Assembly (NCBI GenBank): GCA_963920525.1
Contig: OY986435.1
Coordinates: 101,482,115-101,546,114, forward strand
Reading direction: 5' to 3'
DNA length: 64,000 bases
Source of the DNA: Dichetophora obliterata
Taxonomy: Eukaryota; Arthropoda; Insecta; Diptera; Sciomyzidae
This document shows, in pieces, positions 30,301-41,042 of the stretch. The notes beneath the pieces are model-generated. The model did not search any database and was not told the DNA's origin. It saw nothing but the letters and a program-made list of their open reading frames with translations. A program made the translations under genes and the position numbers. Each line of letters opens with the position of its first letter. Within the stretch, counting starts at the first letter, position 1.

Positions 30301-32099
30301 ATCGCATGTATGAAAAATTATCCCGTCTTTAAGGATATTTTACCTAATTTTGTCAAATTTTAGGAGTTTTTAAGTAAGGATTGTGAAAAAACGTTTAGGG
30401 ATATTTGAGTAATTATTTTTTATTGTTTTAAAAAAATTATTTTTTTCGTGACGTCAATTCCGAGTCTCACGTGCGGAAATAAAGCAGTAAAAAATCAGAA
30501 AAAATATGTTTTTTTCAAAAAAAAAAACTCGAGTTGGGCTTATCTGAAACAAAAAAAGGAAAAAAAATTTGGCAAGAGTTTAAGCCTAATGTGAGGGGGC
30601 TGACTAAGAGTTTTTTCAAAAAAATTAATTTGAAACAAAATGACGGAAACGCAAAGTTAAAATTAAAAAAGGTCTAATATTTTAGGACAAAAGTAGCTGT
30701 ATAAATATTTTTAAAACTTAAAAAAAAAACTCGAAGTCAGCTCCTCAAAAATATATTTTTTAATTACTCAAGAAATTTTTAAGTAAATCGGTATAATAGT
30801 TATTGCTCATTCTTGCACACCAATTAAAAAAAACCTGTTTCTAGAAAAATGCGTGGGCGCTATAAGCTAAAAATATTCGATTTCCAATAAAACTAAAATC
30901 TATAAGGATTCGTGCCGTATGATGAACTTTTAGAACTCGCTCAAAGAGTCCGATAGTTCGAGAAGAACATTTGTTTAAAAAAGTTATATGTATTTCGTTA
31001 ATTTAATCGTTCTTTAAAAAAGGCTAGCAAATATTAAAATTGGATGAAAAGTAGTAGAGTTGTGATATTTGACTGTTGAAAAAATATTTAATTTTCCTGC
31101 TGTAATAAAATAAAATCGTAAAGATCCAAATTTAAAAAAATGTTTATATGTTGTTGAAATATTTTCTGAAACAACACTTATTGCAAATACAAAAAATGTG
31201 TGATACGTTGAATAAGCTTGGTTGTTATGAAATTTTGTGTGTATATTTTGTAAATTTTGAGTTTGGGTATTTTTGCGAAAAAGTGCCAAAAATGCAAACT
31301 TTATAAAAACGCCAAAACAACATATATTTGTATATATAAACATGTGTTTGTGCTATGACAAAACAATTTAAATATAAAATCATTTCGGAGTCGGCATAAA
31401 TTCTACATCTAGTACTTTATAATTTGTGTTCAAACATTTTATAACACAACTCATCAAAAGAGGTTAAAATTGCTTGAATGTCCATGTTTTTGTTTTTTAC
31501 TTCCCGATGTCAGCTCCGAAGATTTCTATCATTTGTTGGCCAAAAGAAAATCCGATGCGCAGTAATACGAAATTGCAGTTATTTGTCTAATGCGTCAATC
31601 TGTAATCAAAACAAGTGTATCTTGTATTTAAAGGCTATCCCACAATAATTCACCACATTTATTAAAAATCGTTAAGAAAACAAATTGTCGGACATTTTAA
31701 AAAAGCTTTGAAAAATAAATTTTGTTGGTTTTTTTAATATTCTAAAACCTAAAACCAGTGTCTGATATGGTAGCAGCCCTGGAACTCTAAAATTTTTTCT
31801 AATTAAAATCAGAAATATTTTTTTAAATTTATTTAAGTTATTTTAATTAATAATCTCATTAATCTCATTTAATCTCATTTATTAATGAGAAATGGAGTTT
31901 TAGATTTCTTATGATTTCTTTGTGTTCGATTTCCAGAAACAGACACTTTGGGGATATAAAAAAAGTCAAGTTTACACAGCTATAACTTTTCAATCTCAAT
32001 TTTGGTTTTAGTAATTTTTTGTATAAAATAGCTGTGATGTCGTTTTTTAATTTTAGCATTTTTTTTATTTTTGGGGATTTTTTTCGTAAAAAACCCAAA
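30301..32099. other. AT-rich region without a recognisable gene
   Basis: Long runs of A and T with scattered stops in all frames. The ORFs at 31014-31343 and 31865-32098 are Phe/Lys-rich translations of AT-rich DNA. Confidence 0.45.
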
Positions 32100-32702
32100 C
32101 TCGAAATTTAGAAAATGTTACACTTCTAGTAAAAAATTTATAACTACCAAGTTATTCAACGTAATCATATAATTTTTGTATTAAGTGTTGTTTTAGAAAA
32201 TATCGCAACAACATTTCATTGCAAATTTTTTAAATTTGCATTTTTAAAATTTTTTTATAAATAAAATCATATTTTTTTCGAAAAGTATCACAACTCAGGT
32301 ACTTTTTTTTCTGATTTTTATGTTTAATACTCATTTAATTTTAGCTACCAAATTTTTGTTACTAAAATTACAAAGTTACCAAATTATGTATAAGCAGCGA
32401 CGAAACTGATGCAAAAACGCAAACTCGAAATTTAGAAAACACTTCTAGTAAAAAATTTATAACGACCAAGTTATTTAACGTTACCATATAATTTTTGTAA
32501 TAAGTGTTGTTTTAGAAAATATCGGAACAACATTTCATTGAAAATTTTTTAAATTTGAATTTTTAAAATTTTTTTATAAATAAAATCATATTTTTTCGAA
32601 AAGTATCACAACTCCGGTACTTTTTTTATTTTTATGTTTAATCATTTTAGTTTTAGTTATCAAATTTTTGTTACTAAAATTACACAGTTACCAAATTATG
32701 TA
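32100..32702. repeat. Two-copy tandem repeat of about 300 bp
   Basis: Unit 1 (about 32100-32398) and unit 2 (about 32420-32702) share almost all sequence, for example TATAATTTTTGTA, AACATTTCATTG and TTACCAAATTATGTA. Unit 2 ends at the mariner target TA. Unit 1 continues TATAAGCAGCG, showing the unoccupied site. Confidence 0.85.
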
Positions 32703-33829
32703 CAAGGTGGCGCAAAAGTAATCCTCCTATCAGAAAATGCTATAAATTTTGCGATTGGCCCCTAATGCCAGTTCTGTTTTGACATTTGTGTAGTAAACAC
32801 ATGCGAAATACACGTTAATAAACAATGTTACGCTACACTGCTCCAGAACGCGGAATATTGGTGACTATTTATTTGACCAATAATCGGTCGGTGACTTTGG
32901 CACAACGTGAATTTCGTCGCAGATTTCCTGGCCGTCCAACGTCTACTGGTGAAACACTGCGACGTTTAGCCCCTCGCCTCGAAGAGACGGGCACAACACG
33001 AGATGCTGCCAGGCGTGGCAGACCCCGGAGTAGCCGTTCTGCAGAGAATATTGCTGCTGTAGCCGAGGATGTCATGGAAGCGCCGTCGACATCGACCAGA
33101 CGACGTGCCACGCAAATGGGTATAGGTCGACGGTCTTTACAGCGAATGTTGGTACAAGATTTGAAAATGTTTCCGTACAAAGTCCAGACGGTGCATCAGC
33201 TGTTAGCTGCTGACCGCCAATCGCGTCTAGTCACTGTATGGTGTGCTGTTTTCGCTGGAGGAGTCATCGGACCTTTTTTCTTCGAAGACGTCGCGGGCCA
33301 AACGATTACTGTGAATGGTGAGCGCTACAGAGCAATGATCAACGAGTTCTTTTTGCCGCAACTTGATGAATTGGGTTCCAACAGGACGGTGCAACGGCAC
33401 ACACTGCACGTGCCACAACCGATATGCTGAAGGATGCATTTCCCGGGCGCCTAATCTCCCGTTTTGGCGATTTGCACTGGCCAGCAAGATCGCCTGATTT
33501 GACCGCTCCAGACTTCTTTTTGTGGGACTTTTTGAAGTCGCGGGTTTATGTCAACAAGCCTCAGACTCTTGCAGCTCTTAAAGACAATATCCGTCAAGAA
33601 TATGAGGACCTATCGCTGGAAGTTTTGGCCGAAGTGATGAAAAATGCCATAAAAAGGGCTCAAATGACAATCAACTGTGGCAGCGGCCATTTACATGACA
33701 TATTCTCGACTTGATGTAAAAAAATTAAAAGACCAAATAAAAATAATCCACAAGAAGAATCAAAGTTTTTAATTTTTTTTTTTAAATTACAGCCAAAAAA
33801 CATCGCAAGGTTACTTTTGCGCCACCTTG
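32703..33829 (+). mobile_element. Mariner-like element, DD41D (rosa) type
   Basis: Terminal inverted repeats CAAGGTGGCGCAAAAGTAA with complement at the right end, and TA at 32701-32702 and 33830-33831. Length 1127 bp, slightly under full size because of an internal deletion in the transposase. Confidence 0.9.
32825..33714 (+). pseudogene. DD41D mariner-like transposase, inactive
   Basis: N-terminus LVTIYLTNNRSVTLAQREFR and RFPGRPTSTGETLRRL are paired helix-turn-helix DNA-binding parts, with a GRPRSSRS hook. At about residue 133 the frame jumps from LLAADRQSR straight to LVTVWCAVFAGGVIGPFFFED; the expected segment with the first catalytic aspartate is missing, probably by deletion between short similar words. 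Near 33375 one base has been lost, so the FQQDGATAHTAR box (second aspartate) lies in the next frame. The rest (LHWPARSPDLTAPDFFLW, VYVNKPQT) is open to the stop at 33712-33714. Counting from the QDG aspartate to that of PDFF gives 41 intervening residues. Two independent defects, otherwise well preserved. Confidence 0.85.
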
Positions 33830-33831
33830 TA

Positions 33832-36572
33832 TTAGCAATGAAAAAAACTGCTGCTATATTATGTATATGCTTGTGGCGTTTAATGACTATGCGTCATTAC
33901 AAATGCAAGCAAGCATTCGGGGAAATGGGTTGTATACCCAGGTTGGACAAAAAAAAATTTATATTTTAAATTTAAATTTTTTACAAATTTTTATTTTTAT
34001 TTAAAACTTTTATAAAAATATCTTCTTACAAAAATATAAGAAAAAACTGCAAATTTTTCCATATATACATCCTGAAAATAAATATCTTCTAAAAACTACA
34101 TAAAATGCACCAATTCTAACTGCAATAAATAAAAATGTAGCCTCCTAAAATATAGATAAAAACTACTGTATTCCAAATAAAAAAAAAAACCCACGCCAAG
34201 GCAACGCTTATAATTTTTCGGCTTGTATTGAAATTACAGGCACTTGTAAAATCTATATTGGTGAATTTAATGAAACCTGTTTTGATTCATTTAATTTATA
34301 TTTCTTCGAATTTACCAAATTTAGAAAAAAAAATTAACAAAGCATTTAATCGATTCTATTCCGGTCATAAAAGGAAGAAACAAGCCAACATATTTAAAAA
34401 AATGGAATCTATTTCTAGCTCGCTTGTGCGCACACATTTTAATTTTTAATTCTAAATTTCGCTAGTCCCAAAACATATCTTCGAAATTGGCTGCAAAGCG
34501 ACTGCGCTATGCCCGAAGAGCTTTTTAAAAAGTACTTTTTTTGAAAACTGCCCTCGTGAAATACACAGCGCCATTTTATAAAACTTACCGTTTTGAAAAA
34601 TTTATTTTTGTAAATTAATAAAAATTTACATTTTTTTCATAGTAGAATTATCAAGTAGATAATTCTGCCATGCTTTTTTATCTTGAAAAAAATTGTCAAA
34701 AAGTACTTAATTTGCAGGCTCCTACTGTAACATAAGGCCTTAATAGAAGTCATGGATAAAGCCCGTAATTAGTTTTGTTAATTTTTCATGTACACGATTC
34801 TAACTTCGAAACATGTTATGAATGTTATCACTGCAGAATGGCATAAGCCTTTTTTGATGGTTTTATAAGGATAAAGACCTTGGAGCTGGTATTTTTGACG
34901 TATTTAGAACAAGTTACAACGTATGTATGCAGAGAATGTGCCGCGGTTTCATTTTTGTTTTTGATAGCGATCTCTACTCAGCAAGTCTTTGTTGTATTTG
35001 CGAAACGCAACTATATTAATAATTTAAATTTTTGTTTTTCTTATGAGTAAATTTACAAAAAAAAAAATGGAATTCGGATTAAGAGACGGACGAAGTATTG
35101 AAAATACAATGATGTTAATTGACATTAGTTTTGACGCAGTATATTTAAGCGATTAAAATTGATACCACAAATGAAAGCAAATAATGTTTAAATATTATGG
35201 ATAACCTACTTTACTACTTTTATTATTGTCAGGTAGTTTTTAGTATACACTGACTGATGAAATAATTGGTAAATAAACAAATAGTAAAACCATACAAACT
35301 AATTTGAAAACAAGAAAATATATGTGCTGCTTAGTCTTAAGAATAAAAACAGAATGAGGAATTAAACAATTTATTTACTTATTCAATAAATTACTTTTCA
35401 ACAGACCTTACGATAATTAACCAATAATGTTGTTTATTACCAAAAGCTAGTTGCAAAATATCGTTGGAGATTTTCCTAGCAGCAGCAGCAAGAAAACGTC
35501 AACAATAAACGTCGATTGAAAAAGAAGACCAGCAAAGAACAGCAAAGTATGACGGACAACACGATGTAGAAAAAACACGATTGAATGAAAAGCACACTGG
35601 CCGTCCGTCCGTGGAACGAACAAAGCACACAACACAACACAATTTTTTACTTCCTCTTTTAAGATTTTCCACTATTTGTTCAACTCAATCGAAGAAAATG
35701 TCACCATCAAAATATAATTTTCAGGCAAGAATTTAACTTATTTTCGAAAACTTTATTCTTATCCCATTAATTAAATTAAAACATTTTTGTTGCAAATGGT
35801 TGAAGTCTGTATATTTAAGTTGGAAATATTTAAATGGTAATAAAATATTAAAGTGTCACATGAATATATTATCATATCGCGTATAAGAAAAAAATAACAA
35901 CGCACTTTATTTTCAAAGATACCCAAATTGTTCACTTTAAGAAATAAAAATGACTTCTGTCTTCGCAGTAATTTTCTTTAATCAGAGAATTTTGGACGAA
36001 AAGTGTAAAAAACACTAAAACGTAATAATAAAAACAACTGTCTAGAGATCTGTGCTACCAGATTGATAGGTTTTTCTCTTTTGACGTAACCACGGAAGCT
36101 TTAAGGTGCTGGTTAACTGACAACGGAACGTTGCAGAATGTTATGCCATGTTTAAACTCATGATACAATAGATCTGTTCCCGTAGTTGAACATTCGTACT
36201 ATTTTCTGCTATTTTCTATTCCCTAAGTAAAAGTACTTACGCTATTAAAATTATGGAGATAATTAGTACTTAATGATTTGTTTTAAAATAATACCTTAAA
36301 AATAAAATAAAATTTAAGAGTTTAGCTTTTAGGCGGTTTTTGGCTTTATTTTTTATAAAATGAGACACTGAAAAACACGTCCACTTATAGTAGATGTGGG
36401 ACATATTATCAACAATGCGTTAAACAAATTATCATATTTTGAATTTTTTTTTTAATTTTTCGAAAAGCTTAAAGTCTTAAATTAAGGAATTTGGATTATT
36501 TCAACATTTCTTGCGAGCTTGAATTGTATATTTTTGAAACAGAATGCATTATTAAATAAAATAATGTTACAT
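33832..36572. other. AT-rich region, no gene recognised
   Basis: No repeat pair or domain could be recognised. Small ORFs at 34228-34449 and 35447-35635 lack motifs; the latter is over a (CAG)-like run complement. Confidence 0.4.
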
Positions 36573-37013
36573 TTGGGCAATTCACAGTTCATGCTTATTA
36601 AGGTTTAATGTGCTAATTCTGAATGTGCTATTTTGCCTGTTAATTTTTTGTTTTTGTTTTGCATGTAAAAACAAATTAAACCGGTGTGTTAAATGTTGCC
36701 ACTTTTGTACATGCCCTATGGCATGCTTTTGTAGAGTGTTAATGTGTTATTTCGTGAACAGCTGTTTTACGTGAATAAAAAAGAGTTGTCTGGTAAATAA
36801 TTTTGATGAAGTTTTCAATAAAACTGAATATTAAATTGAGTTATTTAACTCTTAATAGAATCTAAAATATCTGAGCTGCATATAAAAAATTCCAGCGCTG
36901 TTTTGAAACTGCAAATCAACATTTTTCACTTTAGTTGTGCTCACAGTTGTAAAGAATTAGTACATTACAATATTAATATATTAAAACATTACAATGAACT
37001 GTGAATTGCCCAA
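36573..37013. mobile_element. 441-bp MITE
   Basis: TTGGGCAATTCACAGTTCAT at the left and its near-exact complement ATGAACTGTGAATTGCCCAA at the right. AT-rich interior, no ORF. Flanks give no certain duplication. Confidence 0.75.
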
Positions 37014-37719
37014 TTAAATATATCCAGCCGCTTGTAAGTGCTGTTTTAACAAAATGAAATAAAACCAGAGATAAGAAATGTTAGCAACGATGGTGAAATG
37101 TCAAAACGCAAGTAGAACATAAACATGGTTGCTCAAATACAATAAAAAAGTGATTAAAAGACAATTTTATATTGCAGATTTATACATTTCTTGACTAATC
37201 GAGCAGTCGAATAATTCGAGCCAAAAAACCGGTTTTCGAATTATTCGAAATTTGCGATTTTTTTAGAAAACCGCCATGTTTTGACGGCTGATGTCAAGTT
37301 ATAGTACAAGCCATTAAAACAACACAAAAAACAACAAGGAAGCCAATTTATTTTTTTGATCCGACATTTGTTTAATTTCTATAAAATGTTTACCTAAGAA
37401 ATAAACATATATTTTTGACTTTTCTTCAAAAGTAACAAAACTACGGGAACAGACGTAATATGTTGTATAATATATACAAAAACAAATTGTCCAGTTTTGC
37501 TCCTTAACGAAATTTGGCCGAGCTTCTTTTGATAAATATTGTATAATATGTTAAGCCTTGTTTACCCAAATGTTATTTATTTAACTTCAGTTGGCGTAGC
37601 GTGGCGGTAAAATGATTCAAACGTAGCCAGGCGAAAATTTTTTAAAAAGGACATATTTTTTATTTAACACGGCTGACAAGCTTTTCGTCATCTATGAATG
37701 CCTGCATTCTTTAAAATTA
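37014..37719. other. Spacer, no gene recognised
   Basis: Contains a small palindromic run CGAATTATTCG near 37240; otherwise nothing supported. Confidence 0.35.
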
Positions 37720-38306
37720 CACCCAAAAAATACTGTGGTAAAATTTACAACACAATGTGTATTTACTTCGTATATATGTAGTTTTATTTATTTTTAAATA
37801 CATATGTAGTTATTCAATATATTTTTATTGAATTAACATTTAAATAATTAATACTACACGAAGTAGTTGCATGTAATAAGTAGTTGTTTACATACATTTA
37901 TTTCAATAAAGAATATCTACATTAAAATAATTTGCATAATATGTAATTGATAGCAATTGTATTTATTTCAACTAAAATAATTATAAAAGGTTCGTGATGA
38001 AGAACTGTGGTAAGTATACTTCTTAAAATGCATTTTTTTTAATACAAAAAACTTTGATCTTCTTATAATAAAAGCAATCTTTGTACTGTGACAGAAAACG
38101 TCTTGCAGTTTTTTAAAATTAATAAATGAAAAAACATAAAATTTTAATGTAAATGTATTTATTTTCTGTAGTTAAAAAATATGTAGTAAAAGTAAATAAT
38201 TGAAATTAGTAAAAGTAATTACATTTTTATTTGGACGGTGAGTTACTAATTAACATTTGTTTTAAGTACATTTTTATTTATTTTTACTACAGGATTTTTT
38301 TGGGTG
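37720..38306. mobile_element. 587-bp MITE with TA duplication
   Basis: ACACCCAAAAAATACTGT at the left and complement ACACCCAAAAAAATCCTGT at the right, with TA outside each end. The TIR continues inwards as GTAAAA. Interior has multiple GTAGTT / AACTAC words in both orientations. No ORF. Confidence 0.75.
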
Positions 38307-38309
38307 TAG

Positions 38310-38690
38310 ATATTTTTGACAATTTAATTAAAATTATTATGTTAATTTTCTATGATTTAAATACAAATTCGAAATGTTTGATAGTTTAAATCATTCTTTA
38401 TATTAAATACAAATTCTAGTTGCTTGATTGCTTAAAATCGTTTATTGAGCTTTAGGTCAGGTTAGAAGAAAATGTTGTTGTTTCTTTGGAACAAATTCGT
38501 TAGAGCCATTAATTGTTCTAACCTGACCTAAAGCTCAATAAACGATTTTAAACTATCAAACAACTAGAATTTGTATTTAAGATCAAGAATGACCTAAACT
38601 ATCAAACATTTAGAATTTGTATTAAAATAATAGAAAATTAACATAATAATAAATAATAAGGTCATATAGAAAACTTTCAATTGTAATTTA
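38310..38690. repeat. Long, near-perfect palindrome
   Basis: Arms of about 160 bp: AAACGATTTTAA..., TGAGCTTTAGGTCAGGTTAGA on the left and TCTAACCTGACCTAAAGCTCA on the right, with a short loop of about 50 bp at 38478-38515. An internal direct repeat (AACTATCAAACA followed by TAGAATTTGTATT) occurs twice per arm. It starts a few bases after the MITE at 37720-38306. Confidence 0.85.
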
Positions 38691-39019
38691 ATTAAAATTT
38701 AAATAATTTAAGGCTTTTACTTTACATAACGTCTCCACGAGGAATATCATATACATCAAGGCATAAGCACCAACTGTCAAAATATGTCACAGTGCAGGTG
38801 GGCATTCAATACCATAGCATGTTAGTTAGCATAAGGTTAGCATAAGGTAACTTAGCGCGACGTTGCGAACTGTCGAATTAAAATATGTTTAATGATAAAT
38901 GTTTACAAGTCGTAACCAAAATCGGTACATGGCGGCACACAGCGTAGAAATCTGTACAAAATAGATTTCTAATCTATTGGCTTGGGTAATCAAGCCTTCA
39001 GTAGCTCGTTTCTAAAAAT
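38691..39019. other. Spacer, nothing recognised
   Basis: AGCATAAGGTTAGCATAAGGT is a short tandem at about 38827-38850; otherwise no signal. Confidence 0.35.
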
Positions 39020-39229
39020 CAGCCGACTTCGAACGGCTTATGTTCTCAAGAAGCTTTACATGGCAATTTTTACTCTCTGAGGTTTGCTATTGTCTGCAGA
39101 GAGGTGACGACCGAATAGAAAAATTAATTCAATTGAAAAAACTTTCTGTCTGAACTGGAATTGAACCGGGCTACCGCAGTTCTTTAGCTTAGGAGCCACG
39201 CACTCTACCCACTAGGCTACGGCCGCCAC
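39020..39229 (-). mobile_element. tRNA-derived SINE, copy 2 (both promoter boxes)
   Basis: Read on the minus strand it starts GTGGCGGCCGTAGCC, then the A box TAGCCTAGTGGG and B box GGTTCAATTCC, both perfect fits to the RNA polymerase III consensus (TRGYNNARNNGG and GGTTCRANTCC). The body carries CACCTCTCTGCAGACAAT with complementary CTCAGAGAG forming a stem, and ends CCGTTCGAAGTCGGC. Copy 1 at 11456-11631 lacks the B-box segment. It is not a tRNA gene: the head lacks a full cloverleaf and is followed by the shared SINE body. Confidence 0.8.
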
Positions 39230-40484
39230 AATCATTAAACAAAATTTTGTGAACTATGATTGAAAAAAATGTCGCACACTTTGAACAGCTGTTGTTGACG
39301 AGTTGAGACGCTTCAGTTTCGATGAGTTGACGTGTCTCTATTTTGGACAGCAACATTAGCTGTTTTCAATGACTGCTCTAGATTAAAATTTCTCACTCCA
39401 GATCAGCAAAAAGTGTTCGATGAGTTCCTTTTTCTACTCTTAGCTGCTCTTACTTGATCCTGATCTTTGTTTTTTGAAGCTGCTAAAAGTTGCGCTTTTT
39501 TCTATATTCTGCACTACTATTTTTAGTGGCGTAAGTTAGAGCAGCAAATAAATCAATCAGCTGTTTTGGTTCTTGCCAGAAAAAAAGAAAGTTTGAAAAA
39601 TAGAAAGAATGGAAAAACGCAACATTTTTATTTTCGTTTGATATTATTATTATTATTTTATTTTATCATCAACTGGACTATGCCCGTACAGATTACAAAT
39701 AGTAGCTTACATACTAGGTTAGTTAAAAAAATATTGGATGCACTGTTGTTTTGAATTCTGATGTATTCACGTTTGTGGTTATGTATTTTGCCGACTGCAT
39801 GGAATTTTTAACAAATATTCATCGAGCTGTTCAGTTTTATTAAAACTAACCACTTTAATCAATTTGTTTTGGATTCAACTTCAAAAATTTTTCAAATTGC
39901 AACTTTTTGCCTCTCACAATTGTCACAGCACATAATACTAACGTAAAAATTATTTTTTGTTTTGTTTTTATGGGGGTATTACTAAAGAGTAGAATGCAGA
40001 ACCACTGAATTTTATAGGTCAGAAAATTCTGCATTTTTTATACTTTTGCGGTCCGAATTTTCGAGAAAAGAACACGATTTATTTTGAGGTCAACACTTTT
40101 TTTAGAAAAGAACGGAAAAAATGCAGAACTCTTGAACAGCTTATAAAAAATGCAGACTTTTCCAGAAAAGAATACGCTATAAGACTTTCTTTTCTCGGTA
40201 GAAAATGCTGTCCTCTGAAAGTGCAGAATTTTTTAAATTTCAACCTGAACTCAAAATGTTTTGACCTGTTATTAGTCGAGAAACGATCAGAAAAAGTGCA
40301 GAATTTTTGAATGACGTTGTGTTGGCTGCACTGTTGTTTACCTTTGAGAAATAAATTAAATTAAAAAAATGCGAACAACTTCGAAAATATCTTATGAAGA
40401 TACGTTACAAAGAAAAGTAAATAAAAGAATTAAATAATATTTTTTCCTTCCATTATATTGTTATTCCCTGGATTATTCATTACT
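39230..40484. other. Spacer with a dispersed AAAAGAACGG-type repeat
   Basis: 39975-40330 shares words with 46215-46385 (TTTTCGAGAAAAGA, AGAAAAGAACGGAAAAAATG, ATTCTGCATT), so a repeat family flanks both sides of the 40.5-46.0 kb element. The ORF at 39566-39754 has no motif. Confidence 0.45.
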
Positions 40485-40739
40485 GGGGGTGGATTCTGTA
40501 ACTATGAAAATTCAAGTGTACACGAAATTTTGAACTCACTTGTAACTTGCGATTCTGTAGAAGTGTGAAGTGAACTTAAACGACGAAAAAGTGTACACAG
40601 CTATAAATATTATTCACTGAAATTTTTGAATGAAAATATACAACAGTTGAGAAAAATGTCAAATACATTAAAAAAACTAGCGAACTAAAGAAGCATATAA
40701 TTAATTTTATGGAAAGTAATATAGGATCTGTTCGGAAAT

Positions 40740-40877
40740 TGTTGGAAAAACGTGGCGTGGTTATGTTTTAAGCACAAGGTTTTATTAAACAGTAAAAAGT
40801 ATTTTTACATAGGCAAATTAGGGATGGTAAAAAGTGACGATAAACTATGGCTTGTTGCCAGATATTTTATTTTAACA
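40740..40877 (-). repeat. 3' LTR of copia
   Basis: 138 bp, identical to 45040-45177. Confidence 0.95.
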
Positions 40878-41042
40878 CCCCCACTTATTAAAATATTGAA
40901 ATACAAATGTTATTTAAGTTTACTTTTACGTTAATGTTAATAATATAAAAATTTATCAATCCATTTAATTCAATTTCTATTAACATGTAAACATTACGCA
41001 AAATAAAATAAATTCAATAAATTAACTTTAAATTAGATAATT

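Noticed and set aside
30301..36572. Host genes in the AT-rich interval
   Set aside because: Apart from the mariner, all ORFs are short and low in complexity, with no domain, no convincing splice pairs and no GC rise.
39148..39229. A tRNA gene on the minus strand
   Set aside because: A and B boxes fit, but there is no proper cloverleaf and the sequence continues into a body shared with another dispersed copy, so it is a SINE head.
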